The notes beneath the pieces were generated by a model that saw nothing but the letters and a program-made list of their open reading frames with translations, made no database searches and was not told where the DNA came from. A stretch of 64,000 nt of DNA from JAIBJN01 sp963830885 (lineage in GTDB: Bacteria; Actinomycetota; Thermoleophilia; Gaiellales; Gaiellaceae). Location of the stretch: contig CAWHOA010000023.1 in the NCBI GenBank assembly GCA_963830885.1, forward strand, positions 62,001-126,000. Direction: 5' to 3'. Positions within the stretch are counted from its first letter, which is position 1. Each line of letters opens with the position of its first letter. Shown here in pieces: positions 23,470 through 32,651 of the stretch. Made by a program: the position numbers and the translations under genes.

Positions 23470-24609
23470 ATGTGGAACGCGTTCACAGCGAACCTGGACG
23501 TCCTCTGGGGCTTCCTGGTCGCCTTCCTGGTCGTCGTCATCCTGACCCCGGCCGTCGGCCGCGTCGCGCGCGTCCTCGGGGTCGTCGACGAGCCGGGCGA
23601 GGCGAGGCGCATGCACCTCCGCGCCGTGCCACGGCTGGGCGGCCTCGCGATCTTCCTCGGGATCTTCATCCCGGGCCTCGCGTTCCTCGACCTGTCGGGC
23701 GCGTACCGCGGGATCCTGCTCGGCGCCGCCGTCGCGACGGCCGTCGGAATGGCCGACGACTTCCGCGGCCTTCCGTGGGCCCTCAAGCTCGCCGGTCAGG
23801 GTCTCGCGGCCGGTATCGCCATTCACTTCGGCGTCTACATCGACCGCTTCAGCTTCCCGGTCCTCGGCGTCCACGAGCTCCCGTACTGGTTCTCGGTGGT
23901 CGTCACCGTGGTCTGGATCGTCGGGATGATGAACGTGATCAACCTGCTCGACGGCATGGACGGGCTCGCGGCAGGGATCAGCGCCATCGCCGGCGCGACG
24001 TTCGCCATCCTCGCTCTCGAGCTGGGCCGGCCGGAGGCCGCCGTGCTCTCGGCGATCGTCGCCGGCGCGTGCCTCGGCTTCCTGCGCCACAACTTCTACC
24101 CCGCGCGCATCTTCATGGGGGACTCCGGCTCGCACCTGCTCGGCTTCGTCCTCGCCACCGTCGCGATCCAGGGCTCCCTGAAGACGGCCGCGACCGTGGC
24201 GCTGATCTTCCCGCTGATCGTGCTGGCCGTGCCGATCCTCGACACGTCGTTCGTGATCGCCAAGCGCCTGAAGTACGGGCGGCCCCTGACGGAGCCGACC
24301 CCCTGGCACCTGTACCACCGCTTCCGCAACATCGGCTTCACACAGCGCCGGGCGGCGATCTACTTCTACATCTGGGGGCTCGCGCTCGCGGGCGGCGCGC
24401 TCGCGACGCGCTTCGTGCCGTTCCGCAGCCGGGGCGAGTGGCACCTGTGGCCGACCGTGCTCGTGGCGACGATCGCACTGCTCGTGCTCGCCACGTCCCT
24501 GTACATGGTGTACGTGCTCGAGATCCTGAAGCTCCGCCGGCTGCGCGCGTGGGCGAGCCGCCGGCAGGCGGACGAGCCCGACCAGGAGCAGCGGCTCAAG
24601 AGCGCCTAG
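23470..24609 (+). CDS. WecA/TagO-like undecaprenyl-phosphate GlcNAc-1-phosphate transferase
   Basis: This polytopic membrane protein has 379 residues and belongs to the MraY/WecA family. It has the metal- and UDP-sugar-binding motifs GMADDFRGLPWALKL (DDXXD-type, about residue 98), NVINLLDGMDGLAAG (about residue 157) and RIFMGDSGSHLLGF, plus HXH-like LYHRFRNIGFTQR near the C-terminal end. It initiates a lipid-linked wall polymer such as teichoic or teichuronic-type glycan. In actinobacteria this gene often lies just before the atp operon, as it does here after two inserted genes. Confidence 0.92.
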   Translation: MWNAFTANLDVLWGFLVAFLVVVILTPAVGRVARVLGVVDEPGEARRMHLRAVPRLGGLAIFLGIFIPGLAFLDLSGAYRGILLGAAVATAVGMADDFRGLPWALKLAGQGLAAGIAIHFGVYIDRFSFPVLGVHELPYWFSVVVTVVWIVGMMNVINLLDGMDGLAAGISAIAGATFAILALELGRPEAAVLSAIVAGACLGFLRHNFYPARIFMGDSGSHLLGFVLATVAIQGSLKTAATVALIFPLIVLAVPILDTSFVIAKRLKYGRPLTEPTPWHLYHRFRNIGFTQRRAAIYFYIWGLALAGGALATRFVPFRSRGEWHLWPTVLVATIALLVLATSLYMVYVLEILKLRRLRAWASRRQADEPDQEQRLKSA

Positions 24610-24636
24610 CCGCCTTCGACGTCGGCCGGCGCGGGG

Positions 24637-25941
24637 CTAGATCCGGTGGACGCCGGGGCCGTCCGGAACGACGTTCCGCGAGTCGACCACCAGGCGCGCC
24701 TGCTCCCAGTGAGGCTCCTCGAGGAAGCGGCGGTGAGGCGTGAGGAGCACGACGCAGTCGGCGCGCGCGACCTCGTCGGCCGTCCACTCGACGCTGGGGT
24801 GCAGCACTCCGTCGAGCTCGATCTCCGGCACCCACGGGTCGCAGTAGACGACGTCGCCGAACCTGGCGAGGAGCTGGCGCATGACCTCGAAGCTCGGGGA
24901 CTCCCGCGTGTCGTGGACGTCGGCCTTGTACGCCATCCCGAGGAGGAGGAGGCGGGAGCCCTTGATCGCCCTGGTGCCCTCGTTCAGCGCGTCGGCCACC
25001 TTCTGGACGACGTAGGAGGGCATGCGCGTGTTGATCTCGTGCGCGGCCTCGATCAGCTGCGGGGAGTACCCGTACTCCCGTGCGCGCGCCGCAAGGAAGT
25101 GCGGGACGACCGGGATGCAGTCGCCGCCCAGGCCGGGGCCGGGGTAGTGCGGGAGGAACGCGAACGGCTTCGACGAGGCCGCCTCGATGACCTCCCACGG
25201 CGAGATGCCGAGCTTGTCGCACATGAGCGCGAGCTCGTTCGCGAGCGCGATGTTGACGGCGCGGAAGGTGTTCTCGTGCAGCTTCGCCGTCTCGGCGACC
25301 ATCGGGCTCGAAACCGCGATCACGTCGTCGACGATCTGCCGGTAGAGGAGCTCCGTGCGGCGCCTGCACTCGTCGGTGACCCCGGCGACGAGCTTCGGCG
25401 TCGTCTTGATCGTCCAGTTCTTGTTGCCCGGGTCCACGCGCTCGGGCGCGTAGCCGAGGAAGACGTCCTTGCCGACCACGGCACCGGTGGCCTCCAGGAT
25501 CGGTTTGACGATCTCGTCCGTCGTCCCGGGGTGGGTCGTCGACTGCAGGACGACGAGCTGGCCGGAGCGGAGGTTCGCCGCCACGGACTCGGCTGCCGTC
25601 ACGACGTAGGAGACGTCCGGCGTGCGGGACTTGGCGAGCGGAGTCGGGACGCAGATCGTCAGCGCGTCGAGGTCGCCCACGCTCGCGTAGTCGGTGGTCG
25701 CGCGGAGGCGGTCGTCGAGGCCCGTGTATCGCTCGGCGGGCACGTCGACGAGGTACGACGTGCGCTCCTCGACCGCGCGGACCCGCTCCTCGTTCAGGTC
25801 GATGCCGGTGACGTCGAAGCCCGCCTCGGCGAACGCCATCGCCAGCGGGAGGCCGGCATAGCCGAGCCCGACCGTGCCCAGCCGCGCCTCGCGCGTCTGG
25901 ATGCGATCGTCGAACGTCGCCGGGGTGAGAACCTCTGCCAC
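24637..25941 (-). CDS. nucleotide-sugar dehydrogenase (UDP-ManNAc/UDP-glucose dehydrogenase family)
   Basis: This protein has 434 residues. It oxidises C6 of a UDP-sugar to the uronic acid with two NAD. The NAD fold is LGTVGLGYAGLPLAMAFAEAGFDVTGIDLNEER; the central domain has SSPMVAETAKLHENTFRAVNIALANELA; and the catalytic cysteine is in GLGGDCIPVVPHFLAARA (about residue 273). The C-terminal part includes LLLLGMAYKADVHDTRESPS. GTG at 25941 is the best start. The closest subgroup is probably WecC-like, which would supply a uronic acid to the glycan begun by the WecA/TagO-like enzyme. It is convergent with that gene. Confidence 0.9.
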   Translation of the reverse strand: MAEVLTPATFDDRIQTREARLGTVGLGYAGLPLAMAFAEAGFDVTGIDLNEERVRAVEERTSYLVDVPAERYTGLDDRLRATTDYASVGDLDALTICVPTPLAKSRTPDVSYVVTAAESVAANLRSGQLVVLQSTTHPGTTDEIVKPILEATGAVVGKDVFLGYAPERVDPGNKNWTIKTTPKLVAGVTDECRRRTELLYRQIVDDVIAVSSPMVAETAKLHENTFRAVNIALANELALMCDKLGISPWEVIEAASSKPFAFLPHYPGPGLGGDCIPVVPHFLAARAREYGYSPQLIEAAHEINTRMPSYVVQKVADALNEGTRAIKGSRLLLLGMAYKADVHDTRESPSFEVMRQLLARFGDVVYCDPWVPEIELDGVLHPSVEWTADEVARADCVVLLTPHRRFLEEPHWEQARLVVDSRNVVPDGPGVHRI

Positions 25942-26013
25942 GGGTTCGGATGGTAGCTGCGCCTCCTGCCGGCCACCACTGAACGGACGGCGAGAAGCCG
26001 GCCATCCCTTTGC

Positions 26014-26026
26014 TATAACCGCCGCC
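26014..26026 (+). promoter_or_regulatory. possible extended -10 for the decarboxylase gene
   Basis: TGCTATAAC at 26011-26019 matches an extended -10 (TGnTATAAT-like) and ends 7 bases before the ATG at 26027, with no Shine-Dalgarno sequence between. A leaderless transcript would fit. No -35 is needed for an extended -10 and none is evident. Confidence 0.4.
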
Positions 26027-27466
26027 ATGTCCTTCCCCGACGCGCGGGGCTCCGCGCCGGACGAGACGGAGGCGGCCGCCCGGCTCGCCTTCGAGGAGGC
26101 CTCGGCCTGGCTGTCCGGGCTCGACGAGCGGCAGGTGCTCCCGGAGGGCGCCGAGGAGGCTGCCGCCGGCTTCGGCGGACCGCTGCCGGAGGAGGGATCG
26201 GGTGCGGTCGACGCGCTTCGCGAGCTGGTCGGCGGGCTCGACGCCGCCACGGCCTCGCCGGGGCCGCGGTTCTTCCACTTCGTCACCGGCGGGGTGACGC
26301 CGGCAGCGCTCGGCGCCGACTGGCTGACGACGGCACTCGACCAGAACGCCTTCAGCTGGGTCGGCTCGCCGCTCGGCACCCGGCTCGAGACCGTGGCCGT
26401 CGACTGGCTGAAGCAGCTCTTCGAGCTGCCCGCGGCGTGGGGCGGAGCGCTCACGACCGGCGCCACCGCGGCGAACTTCACGGCCCTGGCCGCTGCGCGG
26501 CAGTGGTGGGGCGAGGAGCACGGGCGCGACGTCGGCGCCGACGGGGCTGCGGGCCTGCCCGCAACGCCGGTGCTCTCGAGCGGCTTCGTCCATCCGAGCG
26601 CTCGCAAGGCGCTCGCCGAGCTCGGAATCGGGCGGGAGGCGGTGCGGACCTTCTCCCGCGACGAGGTCGGCCGCATCGACCTCCCGGGCCTCGAGCGCGG
26701 GCTGAAGGAGCTGGGCGGCGCGCCGGCCATCCTCATCGGGAACGCCGGCGAGGTGAACGCGGGCGAGTTCGACCCGCTCGAGGCGCTCGCCGACCTGGCC
26801 GAGGAGCACGGCGCCTGGCTCCACGTCGACGGCGCCTTCGGGCTCTTCGCGCGCCTCTCGCCGCGCTCGGCGGCCCTCGCCGCGGGGGTGGAGCGCGCCG
26901 ACTCCGTGATCGCCGACGGCCACAAGTGGCTGAACGTCCCCTACGACTGCGGCTTCGCCTTCGTCCGCGACGCCGCCCTGCTGGCCAAGGTGTTCTCGCT
27001 GGCCGCCGCCTACCTGCCGGACGAGGAGCCCGAGCCGACCTACGGCTACCTGTCGCCGGAGTCCTCCCAGCGCGCGCGGTCCTTGGCCGTCTGGGCGGCG
27101 CTCCGCGCGTGGGGGCGGGCCGGCTACCGCGAGATGGTCGAGCGCCACCTCGACCTGGCGCAGCGCCTCGCGGCCGCCGTGGACGACGCCCCGGACCTCG
27201 AGCGGCTGGCGGACGTCCCGCTCAACATCGTCTGCTTCCGCTTCCGGCCGCCTGGCGTTCCCGAAGCGGAGCTGAACGAGCTGAACGCCCGTCTCGGCGA
27301 TGACGTGCTCGCGGACGGGCGCGTCTACGTGGGCACGACGAGCTTCGGCGGGACGGTCGCGTTCCGTCCCGCGATCGTCAACTGGCGAACCCGCGAGGGC
27401 GACGTCGACCTCTTCGTGGAGGTCGTGCGGGAGCTCGGGGCGATGCTGCTCGCAGGCACAAAGTAG
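26027..27466 (+). CDS. pyridoxal-dependent decarboxylase (group II, aromatic/acidic amino-acid type)
   Basis: This protein has 479 residues. The PLP lysine is in DSVIADGHKWLNVPYDCGFAFVR (about residue 304), with the upstream HVDGAFGLFARLS aspartate and GALTTGATAANFTALAAARQ substrate/cofactor region. This is the AADC/GAD superfamily. Several homologues act on aromatic amino acids or on aspartate/glutamate, so the substrate is open. The gene is divergent from the UDP-sugar dehydrogenase with an 85-base gap, and it directly precedes the atp genes. Near the end, RVYVGTTSFGGTVAFRPAIVNWRT matches the family C-terminus. Confidence 0.88.
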   Translation: MSFPDARGSAPDETEAAARLAFEEASAWLSGLDERQVLPEGAEEAAAGFGGPLPEEGSGAVDALRELVGGLDAATASPGPRFFHFVTGGVTPAALGADWLTTALDQNAFSWVGSPLGTRLETVAVDWLKQLFELPAAWGGALTTGATAANFTALAAARQWWGEEHGRDVGADGAAGLPATPVLSSGFVHPSARKALAELGIGREAVRTFSRDEVGRIDLPGLERGLKELGGAPAILIGNAGEVNAGEFDPLEALADLAEEHGAWLHVDGAFGLFARLSPRSAALAAGVERADSVIADGHKWLNVPYDCGFAFVRDAALLAKVFSLAAAYLPDEEPEPTYGYLSPESSQRARSLAVWAALRAWGRAGYREMVERHLDLAQRLAAAVDDAPDLERLADVPLNIVCFRFRPPGVPEAELNELNARLGDDVLADGRVYVGTTSFGGTVAFRPAIVNWRTREGDVDLFVEVVRELGAMLLAGTK

Positions 27467-27499
27467 CCATAAAGCCGCTTCTATTCAGGCATCGGCGTG

Positions 27500-27529
27500 T
27501 TACGAACTCACCCCTCGGACTGATAGGCT
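27500..27529 (+). promoter_or_regulatory. candidate promoter of the atp operon
   Basis: TTACGA at 27500-27505 and TAGGCT at 27524-27529 are 18 bases apart, plausible -35 and -10 elements 55 bases before the first atp gene. The GATAGGCTGC around the -10 recurs upstream of hpf at 63371-63380. A short frame (14 codons) starts at 27543 and ends on the atpI start in GTGA, so it might act as a leader peptide; this is speculative. Confidence 0.35.
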
Positions 27530-27583
27530 GCCTGCGAATAAGATGCATGCCGTGGTGGCCCTCGTCCGACTCGCGGACGCCCC

Positions 27584-27979
27584 GTGACTCCCGGGGCGCT
27601 GCTCACGCCGCGTCCGCTTCCGGACCGGCGCATGCCGATCGCCCTCGGTGGCGCCGTCGTCGCACTCGCGCTTCCGATCTTCCTCCTGGCGGGCTGGGAC
27701 GTGCGCGGCTGGGCGCTCGGCGCGCTCCTCTGGGCCGGCAGCCAGATCGTCGGCGTGCTCCTGAACAAGGCCGGGATCGGTGAGCCCAACCTGCGCGGGT
27801 CGGGCATCGCCGCCTTCGGGATGATGGGCCGCGGGATCGTCCTCGTCCTGATCCTGCTCGCCGTCGCCGTGGCGAACCCGTCCCTCGCGCTCGCGGGCGC
27901 GCTTGTCTACGCCGCCGCCTACAGCGCCGAGCTGATCACGAGCCTGGCCATCTACTTCTCCGGGAGCCCGCGGCGATGA
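27584..27979 (+). CDS. atpI: ATP synthase subunit I-like membrane protein
   Basis: This protein has 131 residues and four hydrophobic segments (MPIALGGAVVALALPIFLLAGW, GWALGALLWAGSQIVGVLL, GIVLVLILLAVAVA, ALVYAAAYSAELITSLAIYF). It sits first in the atp operon, where AtpI (a c-ring assembly factor) is expected, and overlaps atpB by four bases. Sequence of AtpI proteins is poorly conserved, so the name rests on position and topology. GTG at 27584 is used. Confidence 0.65.
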   Translation: MTPGALLTPRPLPDRRMPIALGGAVVALALPIFLLAGWDVRGWALGALLWAGSQIVGVLLNKAGIGEPNLRGSGIAAFGMMGRGIVLVLILLAVAVANPSLALAGALVYAAAYSAELITSLAIYFSGSPRR

Positions 27980-28806
27980 ACGTCCTCCTGGCCGCCGCAG
28001 AGGGCGAGTTCGACCCGCAGCACGAGTTCATCCTCCAGGAGTGGGTGCCGCTCCACCTCGGGCCGCTCGACCTCTCCATCAACAAGGCGGTCGCCTACGT
28101 CTGGCTCGGCGGGATCCTGACGATCGCGCTCGGCATCTGGTTGATGCGCTTCGGCCTCGCGCTGCGGCCCGACCGCCGGCAGACGACCGGCGAGGCCCTC
28201 TACGAGGCCGTCCAGGAGCAGATCGCCGAGTCGAGCATCCCCTCGAAGGCGCTCCACCTCTGGTTCCCGTACGTGGCGGCGCTCTTCCTCTTCATCTGGG
28301 TCCTGAACGTCGTCGGCTTCATCCCGCTGCCGCTTTCGGACGAGAAGTTCGACCTCTTCGGCCTCGAGCTGCCGACCTGGGGGATCTACGCCGCGACCGC
28401 CAACCTGAGCGTCACCCTCGCCCTCGCCCTCCTCACCTTCGGCGCGACCCACTTCGAGGGGATCCGCTACAACGGCGCCCGGCGCTACTTCAAGAGCTGG
28501 ATCCCGGAGGGCGCGCCCAAGCCGCTCCTCGCGCTGATCATCCCCCTCGAGGTCATCTCGCAGTTCATGCGCCTGATCTCGCTCTCGGTGCGGCTCTTCG
28601 CCAACATGCTCGCGGGCCACATGCTGATCCTCGTCATGATCGGCCTCATCTTCATCTTCTCGGCCTGGTACCTCGTGCCCGTGTCCGTGCTCGCCGGCAC
28701 GGTCATCTACATCTTCGAGATCGGCATCGTCGTCACGATCCAGGCGTTCGTCTTCGCGCTGCTCTCGGCCATCTACATCGGCGCAGCGATCGAACCGGAA
28801 CACTAG
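27976..28806 (+). CDS. atpB: F0F1 ATP synthase subunit a
   Basis: This protein has 276 residues. It forms the proton half-channels against the c ring. The essential arginine is in LISLSVRLFANMLAGHMLI (R at about residue 202), and the final helix region ILVMIGLIFIFSAWYLVPV and the C-terminal QAFVFALLSAIYIGAAIEPEH are standard. Five or more membrane helices are apparent. It follows atpI with a four-base overlap and precedes atpE by 18 bases. Confidence 0.96.
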   Translation: MNVLLAAAEGEFDPQHEFILQEWVPLHLGPLDLSINKAVAYVWLGGILTIALGIWLMRFGLALRPDRRQTTGEALYEAVQEQIAESSIPSKALHLWFPYVAALFLFIWVLNVVGFIPLPLSDEKFDLFGLELPTWGIYAATANLSVTLALALLTFGATHFEGIRYNGARRYFKSWIPEGAPKPLLALIIPLEVISQFMRLISLSVRLFANMLAGHMLILVMIGLIFIFSAWYLVPVSVLAGTVIYIFEIGIVVTIQAFVFALLSAIYIGAAIEPEH

Positions 28807-28824
28807 GAAGGAAAGGGAGGAAAC

Positions 28825-29088
28825 GTGGACGTTCTGCTCGCACAGACCACCGACGCAGGCCTCGCCGACCTGGGGAAGGCGATCGCCTTCGGGGTCGGCG
28901 TCGGGCTCGGCGCGGTGGGCGCCGGCATCGGCATCGGCACGATCTTCGGCTCGATGATCCAGGCCGTCGCCCGGCAGCCCGAGCTCCGCGCGGAGCTGAC
29001 CGGCATCCAGTGGCTCGGCTTCGCGCTCACGGAGGCCGTCGTCTTCTACGCGCTGCTCGGCGGCCTGCTCGCCTTCGTGCTCGTCTGA
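28825..29088 (+). CDS. atpE: F0F1 ATP synthase subunit c
   Basis: This is a two-helix hairpin of 87 residues that forms the rotor ring. Helix one has GVGLGAVGAGIGIGTIFGSM with the glycine repeat; the loop ARQPEL carries the conserved RQP; and helix two has the proton-carrying glutamate in LTEAVVFYALLGG (about residue 69). GTG at 28825 is preceded by AAAGGGAGGAAAC, the strongest Shine-Dalgarno sequence in the operon, as fits a subunit needed in many copies. Confidence 0.97.
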   Translation: MDVLLAQTTDAGLADLGKAIAFGVGVGLGAVGAGIGIGTIFGSMIQAVARQPELRAELTGIQWLGFALTEAVVFYALLGGLLAFVLV

Positions 29089-29663
29089 TGGACGCGCTGC
29101 TCCAGGCCTTCGTCTTCGCGCAGGAGACGACCACCACCGCGGAGGAGAGCGAGGGCTCGCTCATCGACGTCGTCCCGGGCCTGATGGTCTGGACGATCCT
29201 CACGTTCCTGATCGTCCTCTGGGTGCTCCGGCGCTTCGCGTTCGGACGGATCCAGGGGCTGATCGACCAGCGGCGCGACCGCATCCGCGAGGCCCTCGAC
29301 GAGGCCGACAAGGCCCGCCAGGAGGCCCGCGAGCTGCGCGAGCTCGTCCGCAAGGAGCGCGAGGAGGCGAAGGTCGAGCGCGAGCGCATCCTCGACGAGT
29401 CCCGGCGGCAGGCCCAGGTCCAGCTCGACCAGGCGCGGACGGCGGCCGACACCGACCTGAAGGAGCGGCTGGAGAAGAACCGCGAGGAGCTCGAGGCGGA
29501 GAACGCCAGGCTCCGGGAGCAGATCCGCCGCGACGTCGTCGAGCTGACGCTGCTCGCCGCCGAGAAGGTGACGGGCAAGGTGCTCGACGAGGACGACCAG
29601 CGCCGGCTGATCGACGAGACGGTCGCCGAGGTGGACGTGAAGCGGATCGCGAGCGAGAACTAG
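29088..29663 (+). CDS. atpF: F0F1 ATP synthase subunit b
   Basis: This protein has 191 residues. One N-terminal membrane helix (DVVPGLMVWTILTFLIVLWVLRRFAF) is followed by a long charged coiled coil (KARQEARELRELVRKEREEAKVER and onwards) that forms the stator arm. A short acidic/Thr-rich stretch precedes the helix (QETTTTAEESEGS). The ATG at 29088 overlaps the atpE stop by one base. Confidence 0.95.
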   Translation: MDALLQAFVFAQETTTTAEESEGSLIDVVPGLMVWTILTFLIVLWVLRRFAFGRIQGLIDQRRDRIREALDEADKARQEARELRELVRKEREEAKVERERILDESRRQAQVQLDQARTAADTDLKERLEKNREELEAENARLREQIRRDVVELTLLAAEKVTGKVLDEDDQRRLIDETVAEVDVKRIASEN

Positions 29664-29674
29664 GAGGCGCGGCA

Positions 29675-30209
29675 TTGGCGGTCGCACATCGCGTGTACGC
29701 CGAGGCGCTCCTCGAGGCCGCCCGCGACGCAGGGCCGCGTCGAGGAGGTGCGCCGCGAGCTGGCCGAGTTCGTCGAGGCGGTCCGGAGCTCGCCCGAGCT
29801 CCGCTCGCTCCTCCGGAACCCGCAGATCGAGCCGCACGTGAAGCGCGACGCGCTCGGCGCGGCGCTCGCCGAAGCCGATCCGCTCGTCAGGAACGTCCTG
29901 CAGCTCCTCGCCGAGAAGGGCCGCCTCGGCGAGGTCGAGGAGATCCAGGCCGAGCTCGAGCGGCTGATCGCCCGGGCGGAGCGCGTCCTCGAGCTCGAGC
30001 TCACGACCGCGGTCGAGCTCTCCGACGACGAGGCGGCCAAGGTCGTCGGCCAGATCGAGCAGGCGGCCGGCCGCAAGGTGGAGGCCACCAGAACCGTCGA
30101 CCCCGAGCTGATCGGGGGCATCGTCATCCAGGCCGGCTCGCAGCGCCTCGACGCGAGCGTGCGCGGCCGACTGGACCAGCTACGCCAGGAACTCACAGCA
30201 AGGAGCTGA
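29675..30209 (+). CDS. atpH: F0F1 ATP synthase subunit delta, split by one extra base
   Basis: TTG at 29675 with AGGAGG upstream begins AVAHRVYAEALLEAARDAG, the usual delta start. At about 29732-29734 the frame shifts by one base (GCA g GGC CGC GTC) and continues RVEEVRRELAEFVEAVRSSPELRSLLRNPQIEPHVKRDAL, then ELTTAVELSDDEAAKVVGQIEQAAGRKVEATRTVDPELIGGIVIQAGSQRLDASVRGRLDQL, the complete C-terminal half. Removing one G in GGG gives a normal protein of about 177 residues. The subunit joins F1 to the stator and is needed for coupling, so an intact gene is expected; a sequence error is the likeliest reason. Confidence 0.92.
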
Positions 30210-30216
30210 CGATCAA

Positions 30217-31755
30217 GTGAAGCTACGTCCCGAAGAGATCACGTCGATCCTCAAGCAGCGCATCGAGGCCTACGACGTCGAGACCGACCTCGCCGAGGTC
30301 GGCACCGTGCTCGAGATCGGCGACGGCATCGCCAGGGTCTATGGCCTGGAGAGCTGTATGGCGCTGGAGATGGTCGAGCTCGAGCACGGGGTCACCGGCA
30401 TCGCGCTCAACCTCGAGGAGGACAACGTCGGGGTCGCCCTCTTCGGCGACTGGGAGAAGGTTGCCGAAGGCCAGACCGTGAAGCGGACCGGCAAGGTCAT
30501 CAGCGTCCCGGTCGGCGACGAGCTGGTCGGCCGCATCGTCAACCCGCTCGGCATCCCCCTCGACGGCCAGGGCCCGCTGCAGTCCTCGGAGAGCCGCCTG
30601 CTCGAGTTCAAGGCGCCGGGCGTCGTCAACCGCCAGCCGGTGACCGAGCCGCTCCAGACCGGCATCAAGGCGATCGACTCGATGATCCCGATCGGCCGCG
30701 GCCAGCGCGAGCTCGTCATCGGAGACCGCTCGACGGGCAAGACCGCGATCCTCGTCGACACGATCCTGAACCAGCGCGGCCAGGACATGATCTGCATCTA
30801 CGTCGCCATCGGCCAGAAGGCCTCGACGGTCGCGCAGGTGTACGAGCGCCTCAAGGAGGCGGGGGCGATGGACTACACGATCATCGTCACGGCCTCCGCT
30901 ACGGAGGCGGCGCCGATCAAGTGGATGGCGCCCTACGCCGGCACGGCCATGGGCGAGCACTTCCTCTACAACGGCAAGCACGCCGTCTGCATGTACGACG
31001 ACCTCTCGAAGCACGCCGACGCCTACCGGCAGATGTCGCTCCTGCTGCGGCGCCCGCCGGGCCGCGAGGCGTTCCCGGGCGACGTGTTCTACCTGCACTC
31101 GCGCCTGCTCGAGCGCTCCTGCAAGCTCTCCGACGAGCTGGGCGGCGGCTCCCTGACGGCGCTGCCGGTGATCGAGACCCAGGCCGGCGACGTCTCCGCG
31201 TACATCCCGACCAACGTCATCTCGATCACGGACGGCCAGATCTTCCTCGAGTCCGACCTCTTCTACTCGGGCGTGCGCCCGGCGATCAACGTCGGCATCT
31301 CGGTCAGCCGCGTCGGCGGGAACGCGCAGACGAAGGCGATGAAGGCGGTCGCCGGCCGCCTGCGCCTCGACCTCGCGCAGTACCGCGAGCTGGAGGCCTT
31401 CGCACAGTTCGGCTCCGAGCTCGACGCGCAGACGCAGCGCACGCTCGCCCTGGGCGAGCGGATGGTGGCGACGCTGAATCAGCCGCAGTACCAGCCGTGG
31501 CCCCTGGAGGAGCAGGTGATCGCGATCTTCGCCGGCATCCAGGGCCTGCTCGACGACGTCCCGCCGGACCAGGTCCCGCGCTTCCAGGAGGAGCTGCGCG
31601 AGTACCTGCGAACCGAGAGCACGGTCTACGCGGGCATCCGCGACTCGGGCGCCTTCCCGGACGAGGCGCAGGCCGCCGCCAGGAAGCTGATCGAGGACTT
31701 CAAGGGCACGTTCGCGATCCACGAGGAGGCCGGCCTCGCCGGCGCACCCGCCTAG
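30217..31755 (+). CDS. atpA: F0F1 ATP synthase subunit alpha
   Basis: This protein has 512 residues. It is the non-catalytic nucleotide-binding F1 subunit. The Walker A motif is GDRSTGKTAILVDTIL (about residues 168-183), with PIGRGQREL before it, the signature VGGNAQTKAMKAVAGRLRLDLAQYRELEAFAQF, and the arginine-finger region PAINVGISVSRVGG. GTG at 30217 follows atpH by 7 bases. It overlaps atpG by one base. Confidence 0.97.
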   Translation: MKLRPEEITSILKQRIEAYDVETDLAEVGTVLEIGDGIARVYGLESCMALEMVELEHGVTGIALNLEEDNVGVALFGDWEKVAEGQTVKRTGKVISVPVGDELVGRIVNPLGIPLDGQGPLQSSESRLLEFKAPGVVNRQPVTEPLQTGIKAIDSMIPIGRGQRELVIGDRSTGKTAILVDTILNQRGQDMICIYVAIGQKASTVAQVYERLKEAGAMDYTIIVTASATEAAPIKWMAPYAGTAMGEHFLYNGKHAVCMYDDLSKHADAYRQMSLLLRRPPGREAFPGDVFYLHSRLLERSCKLSDELGGGSLTALPVIETQAGDVSAYIPTNVISITDGQIFLESDLFYSGVRPAINVGISVSRVGGNAQTKAMKAVAGRLRLDLAQYRELEAFAQFGSELDAQTQRTLALGERMVATLNQPQYQPWPLEEQVIAIFAGIQGLLDDVPPDQVPRFQEELREYLRTESTVYAGIRDSGAFPDEAQAAARKLIEDFKGTFAIHEEAGLAGAPA

Positions 31756-32645
31756 TGGCGACAGTCCAGGACATCAAGCGGCGGCTCCGCTCCGTCCGCA
31801 ACACGCGCAAGATCACGAAGGCGATGGAGCTCGTCGCCGCGGCGAAGCTCCGCCGCGCCGAGGCCCGCATCGGGGCGCTGCGGCCCTACGCCGAGCGCAT
31901 GCGCGAGCTGATGATCGGGACGGCGCGTGCGACACCTGCCCGCGGCTTCCCGCTCCTCGAGGCCAGGGAGCCCATCAACTCCGTGGCCATCCTTCCCCTC
32001 ACGGGCGACCGCGGCCTCGCCGGCGCGTTCAACGCGCAGATCGTCCGCCGCGCGCTCCAGCTGGAGCGAGAGGTTCGCGCGGAGGGGGCGAACGTCCGCT
32101 GGGTCGTGGTCGGCAAGAAGGGCCGCTCGACGCTGCGCTTCCGCCGGTACGACGTCGAGCAGGCCTGGGTCGACTTCACCGACCGTCCGGTCTACGCCGA
32201 CGCCGTCGCCATCGCGAAGACCCTCGCCGACCTCTTCGTCGAGCGGGAAGTCGATCGCGTCGTCATGGTCTACAACCACTACGTCTCGCCCCTCACGCAG
32301 ACCGTGAGCGTCGAGGACGTCCTCCCGATCCCGCGCACGCTGCTCGAGGAGGAGGAGAAGAGCGCGTACGAGATCGCGCTCGAGGGCGACTTCATCTACG
32401 AGCCCGAGCCGGAGGAGATCCTCGCCCGCCTGCTCCCGACCTACCTCGAGACGACCGTCTACCGGGCGCTGCTCGAGTCCGCGGCGTCGGAGCACGGCGC
32501 CCGCATGACCGCCATGCGCAACGCCTCGAAGAACGCCGGCGAGCTGATCGACCGCCTGACGCTCGACATGAACCGCGCGCGCCAGTCGGAGATCACGCAG
32601 GAGATCCTCGAGGTCGTCGCGGGCGCCGACGCGCTCACCCAGTGA
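31755..32645 (+). CDS. atpG: F0F1 ATP synthase subunit gamma
   Basis: This protein has 296 residues and forms the central rotating shaft. It starts VQDIKRRLRSVRNTRKITKAMELVAAAKLRRAE and ends ASEHGARMTAMRNASKNAGELIDRLTLDMNRARQSEITQEILEVVAGADAL, the paired N- and C-terminal helices of the shaft. GTG at 31755 overlaps the atpA stop. In most bacteria atpD follows at once; here a palindromic element and about 7.5 kb intervene. Confidence 0.97.
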   Translation: MATVQDIKRRLRSVRNTRKITKAMELVAAAKLRRAEARIGALRPYAERMRELMIGTARATPARGFPLLEAREPINSVAILPLTGDRGLAGAFNAQIVRRALQLEREVRAEGANVRWVVVGKKGRSTLRFRRYDVEQAWVDFTDRPVYADAVAIAKTLADLFVEREVDRVVMVYNHYVSPLTQTVSVEDVLPIPRTLLEEEEKSAYEIALEGDFIYEPEPEEILARLLPTYLETTVYRALLESAASEHGARMTAMRNASKNAGELIDRLTLDMNRARQSEITQEILEVVAGADALTQ

Positions 32646-32651
32646 CCCTCA